Below are positions 17,990 to 25,277 of a stretch of DNA of 64,000 bases, piece by piece. The translations under genes were made by a program, and so were the position numbers. The stretch is from a virus. Each line of letters begins with the position of its first letter. Position 1 is the stretch's first letter. Where the stretch lies: positions 1 through 64,000 of the IMG/VR virus record IMGVR_UViG_3300031111_000003; one strand, 5' to 3'. Below the pieces are notes generated by a model. The model worked only from the letters and a program-made list of their open reading frames with translations. It was not told the origin of the DNA and ran no database searches.

Positions 17990-18429
17990 AATATGTGAAG
18001 GCAGGACTCTTCGTATTCGCGGTGGTCTTGGCCGTGTGCCTTTCGGCATGCAATAAGACCGAGTTCGAGAAGATGGCCTACAACATCGACAACACGGCTC
18101 AGACGACGTACGATCTGTCCATGACGTTGGCCGCGAAGATGGCCGACGACGGAACCATCTCGGAGGAGCAGTGGGCGACGATCGCCAAGTACGGCGGGCA
18201 CGTCCAGTCTGCGGGCCTGGTCGCCACAGCGGCTATGAAGGAATACCACGCCGTTATCAACGCCGATACCGTCGACGCCACCAAGGCTGAAGCCGCCTTT
18301 GCCCAGGCGAGGGCGGCACTGCTGGCCTTGATTGAGAGCGCCGATGCTTTGATTGGCGTGGCCAACAACTACGGGATCCAGGTGCCGACCGCCATTTGGC
18401 CATCGATACCCGAATCCGAATCCCAGTAG
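17986..18429 (+). CDS. Phage lipoprotein, lysis-cassette (possible spanin subunit)
   Basis: 147 residues in an ATGA overlap with the holin gene. The N terminus is a lipoprotein signal: a Lys pair, a hydrophobic stretch FVFAVVLAVCL, then the lipobox LSAC with Cys22 as the lipidated residue. The mature part is Ala-rich and helical. Being next to the holin suggests an outer-membrane spanin component, but it is longer and less proline-rich than typical o-spanins, so this is only a possibility. Confidence 0.7.
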   Translation: MKYVKAGLFVFAVVLAVCLSACNKTEFEKMAYNIDNTAQTTYDLSMTLAAKMADDGTISEEQWATIAKYGGHVQSAGLVATAAMKEYHAVINADTVDATKAEAAFAQARAALLALIESADALIGVANNYGIQVPTAIWPSIPESESQ

Positions 18430-18439
18430 GAGGTGAACC

Positions 18440-18616
18440 ATGGAAGGTCTCAGCATAACCACTATCCTGGCCATCGTCAAGTTCGGCATCGAGGAGGGCG
18501 TTCCGGCAGTGCAGAAATTGCTGGATGGATACAACAAGGAAAAGATCACGGACGATGACTGGGACGAGCTGATGGAAGCCTGGGGCAAGCCCCCGGAGGA
18601 CTACCGTAAGTCCTAG
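18440..18616 (+). CDS. Small protein, last gene of the late operon
   Basis: 58 residues, preceded by AGGAGGTGAACC, a very strong ribosome site. It begins MEGLSITTILAIVKFGIEE, an amphipathic or membrane-touching helix, and ends in an acidic helix (DDDWDELMEAWGKPPEDYRKS region). It follows the holin and lipoprotein genes, so a role in lysis is possible. The terminator lies 56 bases beyond its stop. Confidence 0.65.
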   Translation: MEGLSITTILAIVKFGIEEGVPAVQKLLDGYNKEKITDDDWDELMEAWGKPPEDYRKS

Positions 18617-18671
18617 TCTGGAATAGCCTGAAAGCTGCTAGCGGGTTCAGCCCCGTAGTGGTCTTGAAGGT

Positions 18672-18717
18672 GGCGGGAGCTCGTCCCACTGGGCGGACAG
18701 ACGGGCTCCCGCCTTTT
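18672..18717 (+). terminator. Rho-independent terminator ending the late operon
   Basis: GGCGGGAGC (18672-18680) pairs perfectly with GCTCCCGCC (18705-18713) and TTTTGTG follows. The convergent minus-strand gene stops at 18739. The loop of 24 bases contains further G/C that could extend pairing. On the minus strand the hairpin is followed by ACAAGACC-like sequence without a U tract, so it serves mainly the plus strand. Confidence 0.8.
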
Positions 18718-18738
18718 GTGTGTAGTACAGTTAGTTAC

Positions 18739-18987
18739 CTACAGTGCATCAAACTGCGCTTTTGCAGCAGCGAGGCGGGCTTTGAAGTCCGCAATAACAG
18801 CGGCTCTGAAATCGGCAACGATGTTCTTATCACATTTAGCACCGTTCATTGTACGGTATATACCGCTATCCCCGGGGATTCTGACGGATGGGACAATACG
18901 GTTGCCTTCCCAGTCACGTATTGCCTCGTTTAGCTCGTCCATCTCGTGCACAAGTTCCACTGCCTTGTTGAAAAAGTCTTTGTCCAT
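18739..18987 (-). CDS. Small charged helical protein, unknown function
   Basis: 82 residues. The start at 18987 is chosen over 18993 because AAGGGG lies six bases before it. It begins MDKDFFNKAVELVHEMDEL and has an Ala-rich helix at the C terminus (AVIADFKARLAAAKAQF). It is the last gene of the leftward block, facing the late operon terminator. No family was recognised. Confidence 0.6.
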   Translation of the reverse strand: MDKDFFNKAVELVHEMDELNEAIRDWEGNRIVPSVRIPGDSGIYRTMNGAKCDKNIVADFRAAVIADFKARLAAAKAQFDAL

Positions 18988-19098
18988 TACCATCCCCTTT
19001 TTGTGACGTTTGCTTAGGGTTAGAAGACATCCTAAATAAAATTAAGGGCCGTGGTCCGCGTTTTATGGTAAAACATGTCAGGCGAAGTGCTAGACGTG

Positions 19099-19308
19099 TT
19101 AAACGACGTCACCGTGTTTTTTGTTGATTCTTTCCGGGCTTCCATTTCGTTTGGATTTTACCCACAGTCTAAAACGGCACTTCATTATAGAAATTTTCTT
19201 ATATATTTTTGCGATGGTTTCACAGATGACAAAAATAAACAGCACTGCAAGGATTATTATATGAACACCAGCACCACTTTCGTACACGATTTTTGTAAAA
19301 GGATCCAT
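19099..19308 (-). CDS. Small membrane protein
   Basis: 69 residues with AAGGAATTAACT before ATG. One strong membrane segment, IIILAVLFIFVICETI (residues 17-33), is followed by a very basic tail (KCRFRLWVKSKRNG), so the C terminus should face the cytoplasm. Unknown function. The 111 bases between its stop and the next gene are A/T-rich and hold no clear signal. Confidence 0.6.
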   Translation of the reverse strand: MDPFTKIVYESGAGVHIIILAVLFIFVICETIAKIYKKISIMKCRFRLWVKSKRNGSPERINKKHGDVV

Positions 19309-19362
19309 AGTTAATTCCTTGTTGAACAGTAAAAGGTGTTGGGTAGTATGCTAGATGCCTTA

Positions 19363-19671
19363 TTACTGTGTTTTGTTGGTTCTTTCCGGGCTCTCTCCAG
19401 GCTTCCACTCCTGCTCCACGGCCCGGCACCGGCCCATGAACATGTCCGGAACAATGCCGTGTGCGACCTCAACTTCCACCAACTCGAATTTCACTAGGCT
19501 GTGCTTAAATTCGACGATGAACGTGAACCCCCTTTGGGGGTGCGGCGTCTTCCAGCCATGCACCCTATACGTCTCACTGCCGCTAAGCCCCTTGCGCCGC
19601 ACCTCGTCGTTATCCAGGTGGACGGCGTTGCCCCAGCCATTGTCACGGCAGTCGTGGTCAGCCTTCATCAT
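19363..19671 (-). CDS. Hypothetical protein
   Basis: 102 residues. The frame opens at 19740, but AAGGAG seven bases before ATG 19671 marks the start, which overlaps the end of the next upstream gene. The middle is beta-like (GFTFIVEFKHSLVKFELVEV) and the C terminus charged. No motif recognised. Confidence 0.55.
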   Translation of the reverse strand: MMKADHDCRDNGWGNAVHLDNDEVRRKGLSGSETYRVHGWKTPHPQRGFTFIVEFKHSLVKFELVEVEVAHGIVPDMFMGRCRAVEQEWKPGESPERTNKTQ

Positions 19672-20746
19672 CTTGTGTCTCCTTGGGCATCCCGGCCTCG
19701 ACGGCGTCGAGGGCATTCTTGAACTCGCGCACTTGGCCATCCCAAGCCGTTCTTATCGAAATTGGCATATACTCATCTGCTGTTTCGTACATGCTATCAG
19801 AGGTATCGCAAAGACACCGCACCTTCTCAACCCACTCGCGGTTCACGGTGACGGTATCAGGCCGCGAAACGCCACCGTCGCCATGGCGGATGTGCTCTAG
19901 GTCCATGGGGACGGCAGGGCTGGGCTGCCATTCATCATAATCACAGACACCTGTATGACCACAACCCTCACAGTTGCATTTATAACAGTTATTTACTCCA
20001 GCTAGTTTTGCTGCCATACGGTGTTTTATTTTTTCGTGATATTCGCCCATCACTTCCCCCTCCCGCCACTTGGCGAGGATGTTACAAATTCGCTTATACA
20101 TACAGTAGTCAGCGTGATATTGTGGTTCGTCCGTCTTGGTCGTGCAGGTACAACTTGCAACCTGTAACCTAACAACGTCGGCAACCATGCCCTCCATGGC
20201 CGTTTTGGAGGCGGCGAGTTGTTGCTGTCGCCAGCAATATGTCTCGCCGTCCACGTCGCGGACAATACCGCTTGGCATTGCAGCGCACTTTTCCTTTTTC
20301 GCGGCGGCGAGTTGGATGGCTAGATCATGCGCTCGATTGCGCCAGTGCTGGCGACGTTGTTCCACAGCGGCGAGTTGTTCCTCCAGGTCTTCGGCCCGTG
20401 CCTTCCACACCTTTTTCGACCCCACCATCCACTGTTCCTTGCCGGAATACTCGACGTGGCCGCCACACTTGGGGCAAGAAATGCCGCGCCTGTCGCCCTG
20501 TACCTCAAGGATAGATTCATTTGGTTCACCGACCCACAGACACTCCTGGTTGGAGCAGTAGATGATGCAGTTATCCATGATGACGGACCAGTAGAAGTCC
20601 CGCTCCTCCTCCATGGCGGCGAGTTGGGCGCGGAGTAACAAAGCTGTCTTAGCAACTCTCCAATACACATGCGGAGTGTAATCAGAAGCGACTAAATATT
20701 TCGCTGTTTCTAGTCCTTCTTTGATATTGATATCTTCAAACATCAC
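19658..20746 (-). CDS. Cys-rich coiled-coil protein of unknown function
   Basis: 362 residues. A zinc-ribbon-like CPKCGG near residue 91 may pair with an earlier CSNQEC. Helical coiled-coil stretches follow (LEEQLAAVEQRRQHWRNRA). More Cys/His clusters appear later (CTCTT, CYKCNCEGCGHTGVCDYD near residues 262-278). The modular look suggests stitching of zinc-binding and helical pieces, possibly DNA or RNA binding. It overlaps both neighbours by about 10 bases, as in a tight operon. Confidence 0.6.
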   Translation of the reverse strand: MMFEDINIKEGLETAKYLVASDYTPHVYWRVAKTALLLRAQLAAMEEERDFYWSVIMDNCIIYCSNQECLWVGEPNESILEVQGDRRGISCPKCGGHVEYSGKEQWMVGSKKVWKARAEDLEEQLAAVEQRRQHWRNRAHDLAIQLAAAKKEKCAAMPSGIVRDVDGETYCWRQQQLAASKTAMEGMVADVVRLQVASCTCTTKTDEPQYHADYCMYKRICNILAKWREGEVMGEYHEKIKHRMAAKLAGVNNCYKCNCEGCGHTGVCDYDEWQPSPAVPMDLEHIRHGDGGVSRPDTVTVNREWVEKVRCLCDTSDSMYETADEYMPISIRTAWDGQVREFKNALDAVEAGMPKETQDDEG

Positions 20747-21020
20747 TCTCTCCCGTCGCTTCTTGATTTAATAGTTGCTTTAAGATATCTGCATTAGCAA
20801 CACAAAGTCCTTTACAGCGGTTACACAATTCATAATCAAATGAATCCATATCAATTATTACTCTCACTTCTCCTTGCCCGTTACATTTTGGGCAAACTCC
20901 AAGTATTTTATCGCGCATTGTTTTATAAAACCTCAAATCATCTTCTATTTTTTTCTGTTTTGCTTCCAATTCACATATCTTGTCAAGAACATGCCTGCCG
21001 AACTCACTAATTGTTTTCAT
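20736..21020 (-). CDS. Small zinc-ribbon protein, DnaJ-type Cys repeats
   Basis: 94 residues. An N-terminal coiled coil (residues 5-35) leads to CPKCNGQG (43-50) and CNRCKG (about 65-70), two CxxCxG-type repeats as in the DnaJ zinc domain. This suggests a single zinc site formed by four Cys. Partner and function unknown. Confidence 0.6.
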   Translation of the reverse strand: MKTISEFGRHVLDKICELEAKQKKIEDDLRFYKTMRDKILGVCPKCNGQGEVRVIIDMDSFDYELCNRCKGLCVANADILKQLLNQEATGESDV

Positions 21021-21688
21021 TACTTTTCTCCCATCGCCTCGCGGGCGACTGGTGAACCGCTGTACCCATTGATAAATGCTTCCACTTCTGCAATGGCACT
21101 TTCACTTGGGCAATAATACTTTTCGGCATACTCAATCGCAGCCAATGCAGCAGCTAGCGCCGCGTCCTTGCTGGCCACCTCGGCCTTGAGCACCTCGTTT
21201 TCCGTCAGCACGGCGGCGACATCAAGGTCCGGCTGCGATCCGTCAGGATTGGCCGGGAAGCGTTTTTCGAGCAGCGAGACAAGCCGGTTGTAATCGGCCT
21301 CAAGCTCGGCAACGCGGGCCTTGAGGTCGTGGTATTCCTGGTAGGTACATTGCCGATGGTATGTTCTATCAGCGATTGTACCGACAACGCGCTCAAAGAT
21401 GCGTGCAAGTTGTTTGTTCCCTTCGACCTTCTTGCGCGACAAAATACGCCTATCATCCTCGACGGTGTCTAACCGCTGGATAATCTCATCCAAGCACTCC
21501 ACCGCCTCGTCGCGGGCGTTGGTCATGCACTCCAACCGCTCCGCGTAGTCCTTCAGCGCGGCGGCGATCAGTTTGTGCGAGGTAAGCACTTGAATATGTT
21601 GTAACCCGTCATCGTCATAAATACGTTCTCCCGTAGGAGTATCCATCATCAGTTGCGCCAACTCCAGCGCGTCCTTGTGCTTATCCAT
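21020..21688 (-). CDS. Coiled-coil protein of unknown function
   Basis: 222 residues. The open frame extends to 21886, but AAGGAGG six bases before ATG 21688 and overlap with the next gene fix this start. Most of the protein is helical with heptad-like runs (LEADYNRLVSLLEKRF, LTENEVLKAEVASKDAALAAALAAIEYAE). Stop and the start of the zinc-ribbon gene touch at 21020. Likely a structural or interaction protein of the early phase. Confidence 0.6.
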   Translation of the reverse strand: MDKHKDALELAQLMMDTPTGERIYDDDGLQHIQVLTSHKLIAAALKDYAERLECMTNARDEAVECLDEIIQRLDTVEDDRRILSRKKVEGNKQLARIFERVVGTIADRTYHRQCTYQEYHDLKARVAELEADYNRLVSLLEKRFPANPDGSQPDLDVAAVLTENEVLKAEVASKDAALAAALAAIEYAEKYYCPSESAIAEVEAFINGYSGSPVAREAMGEK

Positions 21689-21935
21689 TGTCGGCCTCCT
21701 TCGGCCAAAGTGCTCTACGCAAATTTTCAAGTTTCTCCGCATCAGACAAGGGGCGAGTGGCCAAATGGAAAGTGCTGTATGACAGGATAGACTCAAGCCG
21801 CTGTATGATGCAGCACCCACAGAGCAGCCCCGCGCCCTTGGCCTTCCCTTCTGGCTTGATCTTTTCCCAGACGTAATCGGGGACAATCAAGTCCATGGTG
21901 TATTGGCGTCCGCACCCTTGACATATGCAACTCAT
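21681..21935 (-). CDS. Small Cys-rich protein
   Basis: 84 residues from ATG 21935, with GGGAGGAAGACAA before it; the longer frame upstream belongs to the ASCH gene on a different frame. CICQGCG at residues 3-9 and CGCCIIQ near 47-53 give two CxxC-type pairs that could bind one zinc. It overlaps the ASCH gene by 4 bases and the following gene by 8. Confidence 0.6.
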   Translation of the reverse strand: MSCICQGCGRQYTMDLIVPDYVWEKIKPEGKAKGAGLLCGCCIIQRLESILSYSTFHLATRPLSDAEKLENLRRALWPKEADNG

Positions 21936-22636
21936 TTGTCTTCCTCCCAGCCCTCGGGCATGCCGGTGCGCTTGAACGTGTTGGCGAATACCCATGGGTT
22001 GGCGTCCCAGCCCAGGCCCCGCTTGGCGTAGATGGAGTCCCAGAGGGTGCGGAAAGCGGTAAAGATGCCAGCATGATATGTGGAACCGTCCGCCGTCCAA
22101 AGGCCGAGTTTTGTCGGATGTGCTTTTATGCCTTCCGCCATTGCATCGCGGACCGTGATGTCCTGCACCCGCTGGACTTGCACGTCTTCCACTTCGAGGA
22201 ACAGCCGGGCGGCCTCGCGGAATATGCCGTTGGGGATGCCGTGAAATTTCCGCGCCCAAAACGGCAAGTCACCGCCGCCAATGCGCTTCGGGAGGTCAAT
22301 CCATTCCGATACCGTCCCGTCGGCAGGATATTTGACCTTTACCCTGGCAGGAACTCCAATGCCGCTATACGACGCCGCCACCACCCGCCCCGGTTCCCTG
22401 ACCCAGAGAATATCGCCGCGCTGGTAGGGGGGCAATATCAGCCTTGCATGTTCGTCATAGACGTTGGGACCATCCTGCATGAACGGTTGCGGATTCACCG
22501 GCCTTCGCGTGTTCGTCTTCACGAAGTCCGTGCTCCCACAGGTGCAGGGAAACTCGACGCTCACGCGACCACAACGGGCACAGGTCATGATCGCCCGCGT
22601 CATGGCGGCGGTGAACGGAATGGCTTTGCAGGTCAT
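21932..22636 (-). CDS. ASCH/PUA-like domain protein
   Basis: 234 residues. The start MTCKAIPFTAAMTRAI matches the common opening of phage ASCH-type proteins, followed by a four-Cys knuckle (CARCG...CTCG) and TNTRRP. Later, YQRGDILWVREPGRV and the RIGGGDLPFWARKF, VEDVQVQRVQDI and TAFRTLWDSI blocks complete the domain. Such proteins bind RNA or modified nucleotides. The start at 22636 has GGAG eight bases upstream and overlaps the previous gene by ATGA, although the frame is open back to 23176. Confidence 0.75.
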   Translation of the reverse strand: MTCKAIPFTAAMTRAIMTCARCGRVSVEFPCTCGSTDFVKTNTRRPVNPQPFMQDGPNVYDEHARLILPPYQRGDILWVREPGRVVAASYSGIGVPARVKVKYPADGTVSEWIDLPKRIGGGDLPFWARKFHGIPNGIFREAARLFLEVEDVQVQRVQDITVRDAMAEGIKAHPTKLGLWTADGSTYHAGIFTAFRTLWDSIYAKRGLGWDANPWVFANTFKRTGMPEGWEEDK

Positions 22637-22812
22637 GAGTTGGCTCCATATTTTGAGGCTAGCCAAGCCGCGACTCGCTTGGACACGGCAGCATCGCCGT
22701 CGTTGGTGGATTCGAGCCATGCCATAATTTGGTCCAGCATGTTCATGGCTGCAAGCTCTGGGTTTTGTTCGGGCTCGACGGTCACGTTCATTTTGAGCGT
22801 TTCTTGGTTCAT
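22633..22812 (-). CDS. Small hypothetical protein
   Basis: 59 residues (MNQETLKMNVTVEPEQNP at the start, ending WLASKYGANS). AAGGAGG precedes the ATG, and both ends use ATGA couplings: its start overlaps the stop of the upstream frame and its stop overlaps the ASCH start. The tight coupling is good evidence that it is real although it is very short. Confidence 0.65.
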   Translation of the reverse strand: MNQETLKMNVTVEPEQNPELAAMNMLDQIMAWLESTNDGDAAVSKRVAAWLASKYGANS

Positions 22813-23143
22813 TTCCCACCCTCCTTGTCTCCGGGCATGATTTCGCCCTCCAGGTCGAGTCGGGCCGCACTTTTTTCCACGCTTGGCGCGGCAAAGTGAT
22901 CGGAGACGGTACCGGCTTCCCAGAAATTTGCCCTATTCCGGTATGCCGCATGTCCGCTTGGCCAAACTCATACCCCTCATAAAACGATCTGCGCATGGCC
23001 GTGATGCCCACCTCCACGGCCTTCTCCGCGTCCTCGGCCTTGACGTACAGGGTCGCGTCCATCTCTTTGGTTTTTTCGGTCCATCCGGGGCCGGTGCACA
23101 TCATGCGTTCGTGTTGGAGTTGTTTCAAAGACTTCGCGTCCAT
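22809..23143 (-). pseudogene. Hypothetical gene apparently broken by a one-base frameshift
   Basis: ATG 23143 has AAGGAGG upstream and starts a convincing protein (MDAKSLKQLQHERMM ... SFYEGYEFGQAD). In this frame no stop occurs before the ASCH gene. Near 22940 coding character moves to the -1 frame, which reads ANFWEAGTVSDHFAAPSVEK and ends at TGA 22811-22809 in an ATGA coupling with the next gene. One extra base is needed to join the halves into about 111 residues. No slippery heptamer is seen, so an indel or sequencing error is likelier than programmed frameshifting. The broken joint was found by eye. Confidence 0.5.
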
Positions 23144-23501
23144 GGGGTCCTCCTTCGTTTTCAGTCCGTCCCCCATCGCCCCGGTCGCCCGAGGCTGATG
23201 GGAGGGAGGGGCTAGGTTGTTGCCTTACGCCTTCGGCGGTTGACATATCGACGGTGACACGTTCCTCACCGCACTCACAGTGGCCGATGCAGCCGCAAGC
23301 CAACTGTTCCTCCTTGGGCCCATCCTCCTTCAACTGGTAGACCTTGCATAGTGGATAGTTGCGCAACAGTTCAACATACCCATCAGCAACGGCCTTGGCA
23401 CATGCATTGTCAAGGATGCTACCGTGCTTAGCCATGATGCAGCGGTCTTCCCGGTCCATCGCAATGTTCACCACCAGTGGATCACGTTCGGTATCACTCA
23501 T
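22977..23501 (-). CDS. Hypothetical Cys-containing protein; C-terminal part doubtful
   Basis: ATG 23501 is favoured over 23504 and GTG 23507 by spacing to GGGAGG. Residues 1-92 look real (MSDTERDPLVVNIAMDRED, then CGCIGHCECGEE, a Cys/His cluster). After about residue 95 the frame is Gly/Arg-rich and runs antiparallel-like through the next gene, so it is probably a shadow. A lost stop or another small frameshift near 23200-23250 is possible. Its start overlaps the stop of the preceding gene by 8 bases. Confidence 0.45.
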   Translation of the reverse strand: MSDTERDPLVVNIAMDREDRCIMAKHGSILDNACAKAVADGYVELLRNYPLCKVYQLKEDGPKEEQLACGCIGHCECGEERVTVDMSTAEGVRQQPSPSLPSASGDRGDGGRTENEGGPHGREVFETTPTRTHDVHRPRMDRKNQRDGRDPVRQGRGRGEGRGGGHHGHAQIVL

Positions 23502-23871
23502 CATCACCCTCCCCTCTTACCATTTTTACCAGTTCTGTATTCCTTGCCTCCAGGTGCCCTATTTTTACCCTGGCTCGATACAGTTCCACTCGGCACAATA
23601 TATGGTCTGCCAGCAACACTTTTGGCCACCGTTTGTAATATTCCCGTATCTCATATTCATCCGGGGCCTGTACCGTTTTTGGTAAACCACTAGCCTCCCC
23701 CATCCGGCCCATCAGGTCGTCCATGCGGTCCTGGGTTCGGCACGATGCTCGGTACGCTCCCAGGAGGCACGCCCCGTGGTAGTACAGGACCACGCCGTCA
23801 CCCACCTCGTCCTTGACCGTGCTGTGGGCTCGGGGGTTGAGGTCCTTGTGGCAGATGGAGCAGATGATCAC
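23494..23871 (-). CDS. Hypothetical protein with N-terminal zinc knuckle
   Basis: 125 residues from GTG 23871. This start is chosen because GTGA couples it to the stop of the previous gene and AAAGGA lies eight bases upstream; it also makes the protein open with the zinc-binding CSICHKDL, completed by HGAC near residue 32. The rest is helical with a C-terminal coiled coil (VKIGHLEARNTELVKMV). Function unknown. Confidence 0.6.
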   Translation of the reverse strand: MIICSICHKDLNPRAHSTVKDEVGDGVVLYYHGACLLGAYRASCRTQDRMDDLMGRMGEASGLPKTVQAPDEYEIREYYKRWPKVLLADHILCRVELYRARVKIGHLEARNTELVKMVRGEGDDE

Positions 23872-24179
23872 GGAGTGGATCCTTTGTCCGGTTTGGTACA
23901 GTTGCACGATTTCGGCATGTTGCACGCGTACTCGTCGTTCCAGTCTATGACCGGGGAAGGAGTACCATCCCTGCTTATGAGGAACGCTTGGCCCGTCTGT
24001 TCCCCGTCGAAGCAGGCACAGTAAGGAGTAGGCAGGTTAGATTCCACAATTGGCACTGTAGTTTCCGTCTGGCGCTGGACTCCGTCTGATATGATAAGTA
24101 TGAAAATTACCGCCGCTATGGTAACCCAGGTCACAGAAATTGCAACGGAGTCACCGTCGAAAAATGAATATAGTCCCAT
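23868..24179 (-). CDS. Small single-pass membrane protein
   Basis: 103 residues from ATG 24179, which starts one base after the stop triplet of the DUF5675-like gene. A membrane helix (VTWVTIAAVIFILIISDG, residues 17-33) is followed by a soluble domain with four Cys (PYCAC, YACNMPKSCNC). Coupled to a possible wall-active gene, it could be a lysis accessory protein, but this is only context. Confidence 0.55.
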   Translation of the reverse strand: MGLYSFFDGDSVAISVTWVTIAAVIFILIISDGVQRQTETTVPIVESNLPTPYCACFDGEQTGQAFLISRDGTPSPVIDWNDEYACNMPKSCNCTKPDKGSTP

Positions 24180-24181
24180 GG

Positions 24182-24598
24182 CTAGTAATGCTCCGTGATG
24201 GTGAGGTGGAATCGCAGATCGGCAGGGGCTATTCCTCTTTTGAACAGCTCCGTAAAGCCACCGAACGCTTTGCCGCTTGCCAGCACGGCCCGGTCCGCTC
24301 CCAGGTGTCCGAACGACGAGCCTAGGATAATGCACCCCGCCGTGTCGTCGTCCGTATTCCCCTTGTGGAACAGGATGTTGGTCCGGCCCGGCACGTCCTT
24401 GACCATGAACGTCTCCCCGAACTTGGGAGACTGGTGGCGCACCGCGATGTACTGGCCCGGCGGGATGGCCGAGATATTGTTGGCGTTCAGTCGATCCCTG
24501 GGCTCCAGGGTGCAGCAGAAGGCCTGCTTGTCGATCTTGAGGACGCCGAAGGTTCCCTGTTCGCCAGACTCCAGTCGTACGAGTTCAACGATACGCAT
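24182..24598 (-). CDS. DUF5675-like protein
   Basis: 138 residues with AGGAG upstream. The pattern RIVELVRLESGEQGTFGVL, FCCTLEPRDR, IPPGQY, then NTDDDTAGCIILG is that of DUF5675 proteins, small phage proteins with a beta-rich fold resembling YkuD-type domains in layout (the His/Ser/Gly-Cys of YkuD is not clearly complete). A role in cell-wall processing has been suggested for such genes but not established. It is on the leftward strand, away from the holin. Confidence 0.65.
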   Translation of the reverse strand: MRIVELVRLESGEQGTFGVLKIDKQAFCCTLEPRDRLNANNISAIPPGQYIAVRHQSPKFGETFMVKDVPGRTNILFHKGNTDDDTAGCIILGSSFGHLGADRAVLASGKAFGGFTELFKRGIAPADLRFHLTITEHY

Positions 24599-24608
24599 GT
24601 GGCCCTCC

Positions 24609-24809
24609 TTACAGGTTGTTCATTGCTTCTTCCAGCGAATTTTGCATGCGCTGTATCTTGATGGCAACGAAGGCCATGACTTCATCCTCGTCGTAGGACT
24701 CTTCGTCTATTTCCTTCAATTTTGAAAGATGTGCGGCCACATTCTTTCCGGCATCGGCGAAACCATCCACTACTTCTGTCAGTTCCTTCTTCCACTCTTC
24801 AATGGTCAT
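24609..24809 (-). CDS. Small acidic helical protein
   Basis: 66 residues; ATG 24809 has AGGAG seven bases upstream. It starts MTIEEWKKELTEVVDGFAD and is helical and acidic throughout. It lies between two small unknown genes. No family recognised. Confidence 0.55.
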   Translation of the reverse strand: MTIEEWKKELTEVVDGFADAGKNVAAHLSKLKEIDEESYDEDEVMAFVAIKIQRMQNSLEEAMNNL

Positions 24810-24819
24810 GTCAATGCTC

Positions 24820-25038
24820 CTAGTAGTTGACTTCATGGGTTTCGACCACGCGGCCGATGCAGCAAAGTATCAAACCATACTTCATGCCGTGTTCAGTCAT
24901 GTACTGTAGGCTGATATCCACCTTGAGACCAAGGCGACTGGCCTCGTGTAAAGCGGCGTTGAGGTTGTTGGCGGTCTCGCGCACAGCAGCGGCTGCTTCA
25001 CGCTTTTCCTTCACGGCCTGTTCATGCTGAGTGGGCAT
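24820..25038 (-). CDS. Small hypothetical protein
   Basis: 72 residues; AAGGAG precedes ATG 25038 by seven bases. An N-terminal charged helix (EQAVKEKREAAAAVRETANNL region) leads to a more hydrophobic C-terminal half containing LILCCIGRV. No family recognised. Confidence 0.55.
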   Translation of the reverse strand: MPTQHEQAVKEKREAAAAVRETANNLNAALHEASRLGLKVDISLQYMTEHGMKYGLILCCIGRVVETHEVNY

Positions 25039-25055
25039 GGTCTGTCTCCTTGTGT

Positions 25056-25277
25056 TTACCATCTGACTTCAACTGGTTCAATAGGTTTTGCATCGTCCTT
25101 TGGAAGTGGCGGTCTGTTCCCTGTGTCTTTCCCCTCTCCACAGTAATCCCCCGCCCGCACCACCGGCCATATACCCCTTTTCCCAGGCTCTGTTGCTTTC
25201 GGCGGATATATCCGGCATTCAAATTGCCCAAAGTCCGGTAATTGGTGAGAGTATTGACAGTCTTCACATTTGATCAT
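25056..25277 (-). CDS. Small Cys-rich protein
   Basis: 73 residues. The start MIKCEDCQYSHQLPDFGQFECR has three Cys, and a fourth (DYCGEGKD) lies near residue 46, so a zinc site CxxC...C...C is plausible. This is the usual form of the small phage proteins that begin KCxxCxY. It overlaps the end of thyX by 14 bases. The longer open frame upstream is only a shadow of thyX. Confidence 0.6.
   Translation of the reverse strand: MIKCEDCQYSHQLPDFGQFECRIYPPKATEPGKRGIWPVVRAGDYCGEGKDTGNRPPLPKDDAKPIEPVEVRW

Noticed and set aside
21932-23176. 414-residue fusion protein ending in the ASCH domain
   Set aside because: The frame is open by chance through a frameshifted gene and a 59-residue gene; the ASCH gene has its own ribosome site and ATGA-coupled start at 22636.
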